Assembly: GCA_002412885.1 (NCBI GenBank)
Contig: DHVX01000086.1
Coordinates: 7,624 to 71,623, forward strand
Length of the DNA stretch: 64,000 bases
Direction of reading: 5' to 3'
From: Bacteroidales bacterium UBA5197
GTDB taxonomy: Bacteria; Bacteroidota; Bacteroidia; Bacteroidales; Lentimicrobiaceae
The first letter of the stretch is position 1, and each line of letters opens with the position of its first letter. Of the stretch, positions 27,201 through 36,500 are shown piece by piece. Position numbers and translations under genes: made by a program. Below the pieces are notes generated by a model. That model worked only from the letters and a program-made list of their open reading frames with translations, made no database searches and was not told the origin of the DNA.

Positions 27201-29035
27201 CAGTTGGCGTTATCAACTTCGGCACTGTAAATCAGGCTGGTGAAGGAACTGGTATCCGCGGTATTTCTGAGGCTGCTTCCGGAAACATGATATACCTCTA
27301 CGACAATACCACCGGTGCAGGCCGTCCGGTTTACGGAACCAGCATTGAAACTACGGGTATCGATTTTACCGCTATTGGGACTTATGCTTCATTCTATACT
27401 TCACAGGTTCAGGGAAACAATGGCTCATGGGGCGGAATCATTCCGAATCTTCTTCCTGATGGCATCCGCCGTATTGAAGAGCGCAGCAATGCCACCGGCG
27501 CATTGGTTGCTGTTCATACATCCGAAGACGGAGTATGGGGCATTTATGACACACGCAATCCATTCGGCGGCGATGTTGATATTCTGCTGATTGATCTGAT
27601 GCCTTCCGGTCAACCTACATTGTCAGTTAGTCCTTCTGCACTTAACGGATTTACTTATGTTGAAGGAAACGGTCCTTCAGCAGTTCAGACTTATCTTTTA
27701 AGCGGAACTGATCTTGAAGGAAGCGGAAACATCAGCGTTACCGCACCTGCTGATTATGAGGTTTCATCTGATGGAACAACATTTGCTGAAGCTCTGAGTC
27801 TGCCTTTCGCCGATGGAATCATTACCGGACAGCCTGTAACGGTTTCAGTTCGCCTGAAAGCCGATCTTGCAACCGGAGATTATAATGCGCAAACCATCGT
27901 CAACAGCGGTGGCGGTGCAACTGATAAAGTTGTAACCTGCAACGGAAGCGTTGTTGCTCCGGGACAACCAGAGCTAACCAATGTTACCCTGCCTCTCTTT
28001 ATTCAGGGGATAAACGGAACCAACAATACCCGCGTTCCTTTTGCATATCGCGCTACTTTAACCAATCTTGCTGCTGAAACAACTTACCGTTTCTACAACA
28101 AAATTGTACTTGAAGGCGATGCTCCTGACTACAATGGAGCAGGAAACTGCATTTTTGTAGCAGAAGACGGAACTTTCAGCCGCACCACAGGTACATCCTT
28201 GGGCACGCCTGGTGAATATGGTGAATTTACCACCAATGCCGATGGAACCTTTACAGGCTGGTTTCTCACAGAACCAAGTGGAAATGCCCGCTTTACCCCT
28301 GGAAACCAGATTTACATGCGTATTTCGCTGAACGACGGAAACGAAGGAACCACCGAAACCTTCCGTCTTACTACAGTGGATTTTGCAACTGTGTTGCAAT
28401 TCGGTACTGAAGCCGAAGCAACTCATGGAACAGCCATTATGGGCATCAGCGAAGACAGTCCGAAGGACTTCGTTTATCTGTATGATAACATTACCGGTAC
28501 CGGTCGTCCATTATATGGAACACACATTGAAACTTCTGAAGTTGATTTCGCCAACATTACTTCATATGCGCCATTCTACATCACCGATGTAGCTGCTGAA
28601 GATGGTTCATGGGGTGGAATTGTTCCGAATATGAACGATGCAGGTGTTCAGCGTGTGGAAGTTAGAAGCCTCACCGATGGAAGTATTGTACATAGTTATA
28701 ATGTACCAACCGGCGTATGGATTGTAACCGATACACGCAATCCGAACGGTGGATTGGACAATGTTCTTGTTCTTGATCTGATTTCAATCGGAGTTAACAA
28801 CCCCGAAACCATTGGTGCAAAAATTTACGCCGCCGGAAACGAACTCAGAATAGAAACTGTAAAATCATCTGAATACAGCTTTACACTGGTTAATCTTCAG
28901 GGACAGCAGGTAATTACACACAAACTGTCTGGAAGCAATAGCTATAATATTCCTTTGAATGTACCAACCGGTATTTATCTTGTTAGATTATCCGGAGCTG
29001 AGGGAGTAACTGCAGCCAAGGTGTTTATCAGGTAA
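24281..29035 (+). CDS. Giant secreted T9SS protein with three copies of the ~275-residue module
   Basis: A 1584-residue protein with a signal peptide (about 1-31, ending QGFSQ). The order is: a LamG-like N-terminal region (~33-235), an Ig-like domain (~240-340), a second Ig/filamin-like domain (~345-440), and module 1 at about 445-720. An SLSGFTYV-type domain (~727-830), module 2 (~837-1113), a second such domain (~1121-1225), module 3 (~1230-1505) and a type A T9SS sorting domain (~1511-1584) follow. Each module carries RVPFA(F/Y)RA, NATYRY(Y)N, GEFTT(N/D)A, EPTGNARFTPGNQI, YDN.(T)GAGRP and WGGI(I/V)PN. The gene clearly arose by internal duplication and shares ancestry with the gene upstream. 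Its role is unknown. Confidence 0.85.
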   Translation: MKNFLKDLKTRIMTCSFLVAFIFLSVAQGFSQPLMVENFDYPIGSLLTANGWTAHSASGTTPIDVTNGLSFTGYLGSGIGGAANVDNTGEDVHTNFPEQTSGTVYAAFIIQTQSTNSAGYFLHLGQTTIGTTFFSRVWVNATGNQVGVGTAASVAITPETPTLLVLKLDIASKITSLYVFNSFPTSEPPTADATFTETAAFSNVGSIALRQYNAAQRIIVDGIRVATTWADAVTAAGGNLPPTITNIVQTPATGITPTTTVSVSANVTDSDGTVASVVLNWGTVSGSLTNPINMTLGSGSTYTTVSNIPAQADGTTVYYSITATDNGAATTTSPQQSYVVSAPATQLAFVNFPATGTQGNAVASFTVEARRGDNTVDPGYTGDITLSIATGTGTLGGTITRAAVAGVATFNDITFSAPGTFTLNANSTGLTQATSSSITISPAPAITSIILPQFINAAAPANNRIPFAFRASLGNLLPNATYRYINQMVISTDTPTAGGAGNPIFVGSDGTFYRSTGPSLSSAGNYGEFTTDASGNYTGWFLVETTTNTRFDAGNQVFVRITLNNGAGGTTATNRPTSADFTTAIGFGINPAATEGTAIRAISAATPKNFVFLYDNTGATGRPLTGTSIEVTGVDYTAISSYAAFYRENVSGVNGAWGGIVPNVNANGVRCIEERSLTTGSVVKTDVSADGIWGATNTVNPVGGTTDVLVIDLIAANAPVISVAPASLSGFTYVIGNGPSTAQTYNISAANLEGTGNVTVTAPADYEVSTNGATFAASLNLPFAAGIITGQPLTISVRLKAGLAVGNYNGQQIVHAGGTAPNAIVTCSGSVTYPVPVLAAETVPMYIQGLNGTNAKRVPFAFRATISNMMPNATYRYYNKVVIDTDTPTTDGAGNPIFASASGAFTRTSSTSMGTEGEYGEFTTNASGSYSGWFITEPTGNARFTPGNQIFMRIMLNNGENGTTVVSRLTTAASVGVINFGTVNQAGEGTGIRGISEAASGNMIYLYDNTTGAGRPVYGTSIETTGIDFTAIGTYASFYTSQVQGNNGSWGGIIPNLLPDGIRRIEERSNATGALVAVHTSEDGVWGIYDTRNPFGGDVDILLIDLMPSGQPTLSVSPSALNGFTYVEGNGPSAVQTYLLSGTDLEGSGNISVTAPADYEVSSDGTTFAEALSLPFADGIITGQPVTVSVRLKADLATGDYNAQTIVNSGGGATDKVVTCNGSVVAPGQPELTNVTLPLFIQGINGTNNTRVPFAYRATLTNLAAETTYRFYNKIVLEGDAPDYNGAGNCIFVAEDGTFSRTTGTSLGTPGEYGEFTTNADGTFTGWFLTEPSGNARFTPGNQIYMRISLNDGNEGTTETFRLTTVDFATVLQFGTEAEATHGTAIMGISEDSPKDFVYLYDNITGTGRPLYGTHIETSEVDFANITSYAPFYITDVAAEDGSWGGIVPNMNDAGVQRVEVRSLTDGSIVHSYNVPTGVWIVTDTRNPNGGLDNVLVLDLISIGVNNPETIGAKIYAAGNELRIETVKSSEYSFTLVNLQGQQVITHKLSGSNSYNIPLNVPTGIYLVRLSGAEGVTAAKVFIR

Positions 29036-29070
29036 GTTACTGAATGTCATATTTCATCTGATTTTCAGAT

Positions 29071-29107
29071 AAAAAAACAACCTGCTGAAATGCGGGTTGT
29101 TTTTTTA
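29071..29107. terminator. Bidirectional terminator between convergent genes
   Basis: An A7-CAACCTGC arm and a GCGGGTTG-T7 arm pair with a six-base loop and one imperfect pair. The A-run on one side and the T-run on the other make it work both ways, serving the giant T9SS gene and the converging histidine kinase gene. Confidence 0.85.
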
Positions 29108-29118
29108 TTAGCAATAAT

Positions 29119-32100
29119 TTATTCCGGCTGCCTGTTGAGGTACTTAACAAGTAATTTATTGAGTTTTGCGGCCAGTATAGGTTTCGACAGATGTTCATCG
29201 CAACCGGCTTCCCTGGCTTTTTCAATATCTTCGTTAAAAGCATAAGCTGATTGGGCAATAATGGGAAGCTCAGGTCTGATTTGCTTAATCAGTTTTGTTG
29301 CTTCAAGTCCATCCATCACCGGCATTTTAATGTCCATTAATATCAACGAGATCTGCTGGTGTTTTTTTACCAGATCAACTGCTTCTTCACCATTGTATGC
29401 CCTTAAAGTAACCACACCAAACTTTTTCAGGGAAGTAAGCAACAAACGGTAGCTGGTATCATCATCCTCAGCAATGAGAATAACTTCACTTTCGCGTGGG
29501 GTTTCATCAGTAGAATCTGCAGCAGTATCAGCAGCAAGATCACCAACCGGCATAGTAAAATAGAAAGTTGTGCCTTTGTCTTTTTCTGACTCCATCCATA
29601 TTTTTCCGCCCATTGCCAAAACCAGTCCTTCACTGATTGCAAGCCCCAGGCCAGCTCCCTCATAATTCCGTGTTGACGATTGCTCTACCTGATAAAAACG
29701 GTCGAATATACGGCTTAAATGCTCATCTGAAATTCCTATACCTGTGTCTTTCACAAAAAACACAAGCGATTCTTTATCAACCTTGTATCCAAATACGATT
29801 TCACCACTGTTGGTAAATTTGAGTGCATTATTCAACAGGTTATTCATAACCTGATAAAGACGAGTGGTATCAGCGGTTATGTCGGCAAATGCATTGGGCA
29901 AACCAAACTCATATCGCATATTCAGATTCCTTCGTGAAGCCTGACCCTGATAGAAGTTGTAAAGTTCAATAATGAAATTGTTGACATTGAACTTTTCCGG
30001 TGCAAGGACCACCTGACCTGCTTCAATAATTGAAATATCGAGAATATTGCTTACAATTTCCATCAGGCGTTTTCCGCTATGCTGAATCGCATCATTATAC
30101 TCTACGCGGTCTTCAGGTGTCGTCCAGTCTTGTATCAGTAATTCCGAAAATCCGAGTATACCATTAAGCGGAGTTCTGATTTCGTGCGAAATATTCTGAA
30201 GGAAGGCTGTTTTAAGTCGATCGCTCTCCTCTGCCTTTTCTTTGGCATTTTTCAGGTCTTCGATCATTTGCTTTTTACCGGTAACATCTTCTCTTACAGC
30301 AATAAAATTCATGACATTCCCATTTGGATCAACCAAGGGCGAAATAATCATGCTTTCCCAATAAAGTGTTCCGTCTTTCCTGCGATTTCTCAGGTCGCCG
30401 TACCAGTTTTTTCCTGACTTGATTGTGTTCCACAAGTCAGCATAGAATGGTGCATCATGATATCCCGATTTAACGATACTGGGATTTTTACCGATTACCT
30501 CTTCCAAACTATATCCCGACATTTCGCAGAACTTAGGATTCACATATTGTATTGTTCCGTTATTGGCAGTAATCATAATCCCGATTGGGTTCTGTTCAAC
30601 TGCACTTGACAATTTCAGGTTGGTCTCTTCAGCTTCTTTGCTGACTATATAGTTTCCGAGTTCATGTGCCGCAAGTTCCATGATGTACTGTGAATCATCA
30701 TTGTAGGCAAATTCATTTTCGTAATTTTGAACTGCAATCAAACCTATGGCCTTTTTCCCCTTAAAAACAGGAGCTCCCAGCCATATTTCAGACTGTTCGC
30801 CTATGATATCAATTTCTCCCTTGCTTGCCAATTCAGTAATCTGTTTTTTAGTAAACCCGAGCGACTTCCCCTGTTTAACAACCCTACCCGACAAAGACCG
30901 ATCAGCCCGCCATTGTGGAATGGAAATTTTTTCGTCCATTTCGAAGGGAGAATGCATCAATCCTGTTTTTTCATTGATAAAGGCTATATAAAAATTGCTG
31001 GTATCTATCAATGCTGACAGTTCTTTACGAACAGCCTCATATAATTCCTGAAGTCCGGAAGCATTCAGCGCGGCAGTGGCAATATTGTATTGCAGCTTCT
31101 GCAACGATTCTTTATACTTCCTTTCAGAAATATCGTGAGCAATCATGAGCACGGCCGGTTTGCCATCGTAGTTAATCATATTCAGGGTCATTTCAACCGA
31201 AACACGTTTCCCTGAACGATGTACAAGCCTGGTTTCGAAGGAGAGATTTTTGCCGGATTCCAAAGCTTTCTTTCGCTCATAAATTATTTTGTTTGATAGA
31301 CCTTCTTCCAAATTGCTGAGAGGAATGTTTTGCATCACGATTTTAGAATAGCCAAGCATTTCAGCTCCTGCATCATTTACTTCAAGCAAATGAACCAATT
31401 TACCATTTCCTTTGAGACCAATTACAGCTAAAGCATCTCTGTTGGCATCAAAAAGTTTGCGGTAACTTTTCTCACTCCTGATAATTGCTTCCTGCGATTT
31501 CTTGCGCTCACTGATGTCGCGGATAGCACTGATTGAAAACCACGAATTTTCGATTTTCATTGATGAAAGTGCCATTTCAACAGGAATAGTAACTCCATCT
31601 TTCCTGATTGCTTCAAGTTCCTGCATAACTCCAACGGCCTTTCCTTCAATAGTTTTAGAAAATGAGGCAAATCCTTTTGCGTATTCTTCGCGATACTTTT
31701 CAGGAACAATCAAGGTATGCAACTCTTTTCCTTCAACCTCGCTGAAAGAATAGCCAAACATTCTTTCGGCAGATAAATTCCAGATAACAACTTTTGCATT
31801 CTCGTCTATTATAATCATGGCATCCTGAGCAGAATCGACAACTTTTCTGAGCCTTTCCTCCCTTTCTTTAAGGGATTCTTCTGCTTTTTTACGCCGGAGA
31901 GTGACTGAAGAAATATAAGAAAAGGATTTCAGAAGCTCCGGATCAGGTGACTTTTGACCATCACTAAAGCCAAGTAACACTGTGCCATAAAGTTCATCAG
32001 CCAGATGCAATGAAATTGCAGCCAGATGGCAAATGCCTGTCAGTTCACTGAATTGAGTTCCTTGTTCTTCTGAAAGTTTGCCATTTGTTAATTCACTGAG

Positions 32101-33570
32101 AGAAGTATTGATTGTAACAGATTGAGTAAGCAACTGCTTCACCACATCAACATCTGCCGGGAAAAATAAGAAAGTACCATCATTGATGATGCCTGACACA
32201 AGTTCGTCTAAATTTTCGATATCCGTTGAAACATAATCCAGAACCAACGCATTTTCCTCTTTGTTGTATGTTGAGAAAGAGGCAAACACAGATCCGGAGT
32301 AATTCTTAATTTCATCAACCATACGTTTCCCTAAATCTGTATCGCTGCCAACAGATGAAAGACTAAGGGCATATTCCGACAAAAATTGAAGATCTTTATT
32401 TTTCTCAATCAGGTTATTCTCAATTGCTTTTCTATCGGTAATATCGGTCATTGAACCAATAATTCCGGCAACAGAACCATCGGCGTTGGGGTAGGTTGCT
32501 TTACGGAAAAGCATTTCTCTGATGCCTCCCGTTTTCTCAACTACCGGTGATTCAAATGACTGAATCCCGCCCGTTTCCAGCAGACGCAGGTCTGCATCAA
32601 AATAAACATCAGCATATCTTTTATTCTGAATATCAAAAACTGATTCCCCGATTATTTCTTCATTGCTTTTACCCATAAGCTCTGAAAATGCAGTATTGCA
32701 ACCCTGATAAAAGCCTTTGGTATCCTTATAATAGACCGGCAGTGGAATTGCATCAATCAGGCGCTGCTGAAAATCAGATTGTTTTCTGATTTCCTGCTCA
32801 TTCTTTTTTCGTTCAGTTATATCAGCTGCAATACTCAAAATTCCGGTTGATCCATCGCTGAGCGTAATTGCTGATTCAGAAAGTTCGATTATCAATTCCG
32901 TTCCGTCTTTTCGGACATTTACCACTTCGTGCTTCAGGATCTCACCTGAAAGAATACGCTTACGGTTTTCGATTATTGATTCTGCTATCTGAGATCCGGC
33001 CAGAAAATCAATATTCTTCCCCAATAATTCCGAAGAACTATATCCGGAGATAGTGCAATAAGTTTCATTTACGTTAACGATATTACTTTCAGCATCATGA
33101 ACTACAATGCCAACGGGCGAAAGCTCAAAAAGAGACCTGTACCTTTTTTCGCTTTCAATCAGATCGGCTTGCGCTTTGCGATAGTCTAACTTTCGTTGCC
33201 GCTCCTCAAGTGCGTGAATGATAGCAGAACCTAGTCTTTTGATGCTTTGTTTGATCACATAATTAACGGCTCCGGCTTGTATGCATTCAACAGCAGTATC
33301 TTCGTTAATTGAACCAGTTACCATGATAACCGGAACATCGGGCGCATTTTCAATTGCCAACCGGAGTGCCGACAAACCATCAAAATCCGGCATTGTGTAG
33401 TCAGAAAGAATGATATGAGGTTTAAAATGAATGAGTGCATTTAAAAAATCTTCTTCGCGCTCAACAACCTCAAACTCACATTTGCCAAGCACCTTACGTG
33501 CTTCTCTCATGTTGAGTTCGGCATCTGCCGGCATATCCTCCACTATCAGTATTTTTATGTTTTCCTCCAT
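29119..33570 (-). CDS. Hybrid histidine kinase: receiver, multiple PAS/GAF, kinase core, receiver
   Basis: A 1483-residue soluble signalling protein with no membrane segment. An N-terminal receiver covers about 1-120 (LIVEDMPAD, phosphoacceptor in ILSDYTMPDFDG, late VIKQS). A chain of PAS domains with two GAF-like domains follows. The HisKA box FLQNISHEIRTPLNG lies near 1128 with the phosphorylated histidine, the HATPase (NALKFTNSGE, DTGIGIS, GAGLGLAIS) at about 1235-1345, and a C-terminal receiver at ~1362-1478 (LMDIKMPVMDG). It has no output domain, so it must pass phosphate to another protein. It lies 11 bases after the second giant kinase gene and probably forms one operon with it. Confidence 0.92.
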   Translation of the reverse strand: MEENIKILIVEDMPADAELNMREARKVLGKCEFEVVEREEDFLNALIHFKPHIILSDYTMPDFDGLSALRLAIENAPDVPVIMVTGSINEDTAVECIQAGAVNYVIKQSIKRLGSAIIHALEERQRKLDYRKAQADLIESEKRYRSLFELSPVGIVVHDAESNIVNVNETYCTISGYSSSELLGKNIDFLAGSQIAESIIENRKRILSGEILKHEVVNVRKDGTELIIELSESAITLSDGSTGILSIAADITERKKNEQEIRKQSDFQQRLIDAIPLPVYYKDTKGFYQGCNTAFSELMGKSNEEIIGESVFDIQNKRYADVYFDADLRLLETGGIQSFESPVVEKTGGIREMLFRKATYPNADGSVAGIIGSMTDITDRKAIENNLIEKNKDLQFLSEYALSLSSVGSDTDLGKRMVDEIKNYSGSVFASFSTYNKEENALVLDYVSTDIENLDELVSGIINDGTFLFFPADVDVVKQLLTQSVTINTSLSELTNGKLSEEQGTQFSELTGICHLAAISLHLADELYGTVLLGFSDGQKSPDPELLKSFSYISSVTLRRKKAEESLKEREERLRKVVDSAQDAMIIIDENAKVVIWNLSAERMFGYSFSEVEGKELHTLIVPEKYREEYAKGFASFSKTIEGKAVGVMQELEAIRKDGVTIPVEMALSSMKIENSWFSISAIRDISERKKSQEAIIRSEKSYRKLFDANRDALAVIGLKGNGKLVHLLEVNDAGAEMLGYSKIVMQNIPLSNLEEGLSNKIIYERKKALESGKNLSFETRLVHRSGKRVSVEMTLNMINYDGKPAVLMIAHDISERKYKESLQKLQYNIATAALNASGLQELYEAVRKELSALIDTSNFYIAFINEKTGLMHSPFEMDEKISIPQWRADRSLSGRVVKQGKSLGFTKKQITELASKGEIDIIGEQSEIWLGAPVFKGKKAIGLIAVQNYENEFAYNDDSQYIMELAAHELGNYIVSKEAEETNLKLSSAVEQNPIGIMITANNGTIQYVNPKFCEMSGYSLEEVIGKNPSIVKSGYHDAPFYADLWNTIKSGKNWYGDLRNRRKDGTLYWESMIISPLVDPNGNVMNFIAVREDVTGKKQMIEDLKNAKEKAEESDRLKTAFLQNISHEIRTPLNGILGFSELLIQDWTTPEDRVEYNDAIQHSGKRLMEIVSNILDISIIEAGQVVLAPEKFNVNNFIIELYNFYQGQASRRNLNMRYEFGLPNAFADITADTTRLYQVMNNLLNNALKFTNSGEIVFGYKVDKESLVFFVKDTGIGISDEHLSRIFDRFYQVEQSSTRNYEGAGLGLAISEGLVLAMGGKIWMESEKDKGTTFYFTMPVGDLAADTAADSTDETPRESEVILIAEDDDTSYRLLLTSLKKFGVVTLRAYNGEEAVDLVKKHQQISLILMDIKMPVMDGLEATKLIKQIRPELPIIAQSAYAFNEDIEKAREAGCDEHLSKPILAAKLNKLLVKYLNRQPE

Positions 33571-33581
33571 TGGGCAGACGA

Positions 33582-36500
33582 TTATTGTTTGTCAACATTT
33601 TGATTTTCACAAGGTAATTTAAATACAAAGTCAGCGCCGACGTTTATTTTGGCTGTTGCATTTATTTCGCCTCCATGCCTCTGAATAATTCTTTTTACTA
33701 TCGCCAGTCCGGCTCCGGTACCATCAAAATCTCTGAGATTATGCAACCTTTGAAATACTCCGAAAAGCTTATCGGCATATTTCATATTAAACCCTACACC
33801 GTTATCGCTGATATGATAAAAGCAATAATTTCCCTCTGACCAGCCTTTAATGGTAATGGTCGGACTATCCTTTCGGGAGGTAAATTTTACTGCATTTGAA
33901 ATCAGGTTTATCCACACCTGTTTAATCAGCGCATAATCAGCCTCAACAAAAGGCAGAGATCCACAATAGAATGAGATGCTATTGCGTTGAACCTGATCAG
34001 TAACATCCAGAAAAACTGCATTAGCCATTTTTTGCATGTCTATCCTTGAATAACTCAATTCACTCCGACCTGTCCTGGAAAATGTGAGAAGATCATCAAT
34101 GAGTTGACCCATTCTTACTGCATTCTCCTGAATAACATTGCAAACTTTTTTGCCTTCGCTTCCAATGTTTTCGCTGAAATCTTCCATCAATATCCGGGTG
34201 AAACCATCAACAGCTCTAAGCGGAGCCCGCAAATCGTGCGAAACACTGTAAGCAAAAGCTTCCAGTTCTTTATTGGCTGCAACCAAAGCCGAAGTGCGTT
34301 CTTCTATACGTTTTTCGAGTGTGGCATTTAAACTTCTGATTTCATTTTCTGTTTTTTTACGATAAGTGATGTCGGTGATAATTTCGCCAAGTAAGGGATC
34401 AGCACCCGGAATACTGATTCTGAATTTCTGAATATAACAAAGAACTTCGTTGCCGTTTCTGTCTGTCCATATGTCTTCGAATGCAATATAGCCAGATTTC
34501 ATGGCTTCCTTGTCTTTCATCTTTATAAACTCAGCTTCAATTTCGGGGAAAGACTCAGCAGGAGTTTTTCCATGCCAGTTTTCGTAAGGAAAAAGAAGCC
34601 GGAAATTATGATTTGCATAAAAAGGTCTGAAATTTCTGTCCTTGATCATTATCATGGAAGGCACATAGTTCATAAATGAGGAAAGCCTTGCTTCACTTTG
34701 TTTCAGCGCTTCATCGGCTCTTAACCGCTCGGTAATGTCCTGAACCAGACCAGTCAAAGAGAATGGGCTTCCGTTTTCATAAAGATTTAAATCGGCACGT
34801 ACATGAAACGAACGAATGGCTCCATCCTTCCTTCGTATCCTGAAAACTATATCAAAATCAGTATTGGAGTTCAGTGCATCTATGAAATGATTTTGAACAG
34901 CAGGAATATCATCTTCAACAATGAAAGATCGAACTGTTTCCAGCGCGTTTTTAAAAGGGCTCATTTCACCCGAGACACCCAAAAGCGCATATAAGTTATC
35001 AGACAAAACACCGCTATTGTCAGAAAAAATATATTCAAAACTACCCAAAGCAGCGAGTTTTTGAGCCTTCTTAAATATCTGCTCCCGGTGTTTCAATGTG
35101 TTCTCTGCGTTTTTTCTCTCGGTTATGTCTATGTTAAATCCAACAATTCCATCAATACTTTTCTGGTTGCGGATAGGGGCAATTATTTGCTGAAACGTTC
35201 TTTTTTCTCCATCAACTTCATAAATACATTCATCATTAATCAATTCGCCGGCCAACACTCTCAGGTTGTTGTTTTTCCATTGCGAAACAGCTTCTTCCGG
35301 AGATTTATAATCTTCGGGTTTCCGGCCTAAAATGCTCCCAAAGTGATTGAAAGCATTCTGATTTTCAAGAATTCCCACTTGATTAACATCCCGCGCCCAG
35401 ATTTCGAAAGGAGCATTTTCAATAACAGCACGTAGTATTGCCCTTTGCTCTTCTGCTGTTTCCTTGGCTTTGATAGCCTTGATTTCGGCCAGCTTTAAAT
35501 TCGTAATATCTGAAAAAGTTGTCAACACCCGATAGGGTGTTTCGCCATCAGGCATGAAAAGCGGTTTTGTACTTACTTTTATCATGAAGGTTTCCTTCTT
35601 GCCATTTATAACTTGCAAGATATTATTGTGTAATGGCTTTCCTGTTTTTAAGGTTATTAATGAAGGGTACTCATCTGCCTTTAATAATGTCCCATGCTCA
35701 TTTAAAATACTTTGACCCATGTTTTGCACATACCGGCCAATGGCTTCTGTAGAAGGCAAGGCAAAAACCCGCTCTGCGGCTGAATTCCATGTTAGAATCC
35801 GACCATCGTTTGCCACCAGAATTATTCCCTCCGAGGTGGCTGAAATCACCTGCTTGTTTAGTTGCTGACTTTCAAGAAGTGCAGCTTTTGAAAGATGTTC
35901 TTCGGTGATATCGTAATTAACGCCTATCATTTTCCAGGCATGGCCCTCATTGTCGCGGATTACTTTGCCTGTTGCCCTGATATATTTTTCAATGTTATCC
36001 GCACTTATTATCCTGAATTCACTATCATACCTATATTTTCCATCCAATACCTGTTGAAGCACGTCTTCTAATCTGTTCCGGTCATCAGGGTGAATAAATC
36101 CGAGCCATTGTTCAAAAGTCAAACCAGTTTCGTGTTGGTCAAGCCCGTACAAACTCAGCATTTGTTTATCCCAAACGAGCGTATTTTGACTGATATCCCA
36201 TTCCCAAACACCCACACCAGCAGTTTCTGCAGCCAGATCGATGCGGTCGAGCAGAAGCTTCATCTGCTCCTGTATTCTTTTTCTTTCAGTAATATCCTTG
36301 ATAAAAGAGAGCAGATGCGGCTCTCCACCAATATCAATTACACTGAATGATACCAGTCCGGTTATGGTTCTGTTACCTTTAAGGTTAAATTCCAATTCTA
36401 CATTTTTTGCGCACTTGTTTTCACCAAGCATTTCCATAAGTCTGCTTCTGTCGTCAGGGTTTGGCCAGAAATTCAGATCATGGGAAGTTTTTCCGATAAT

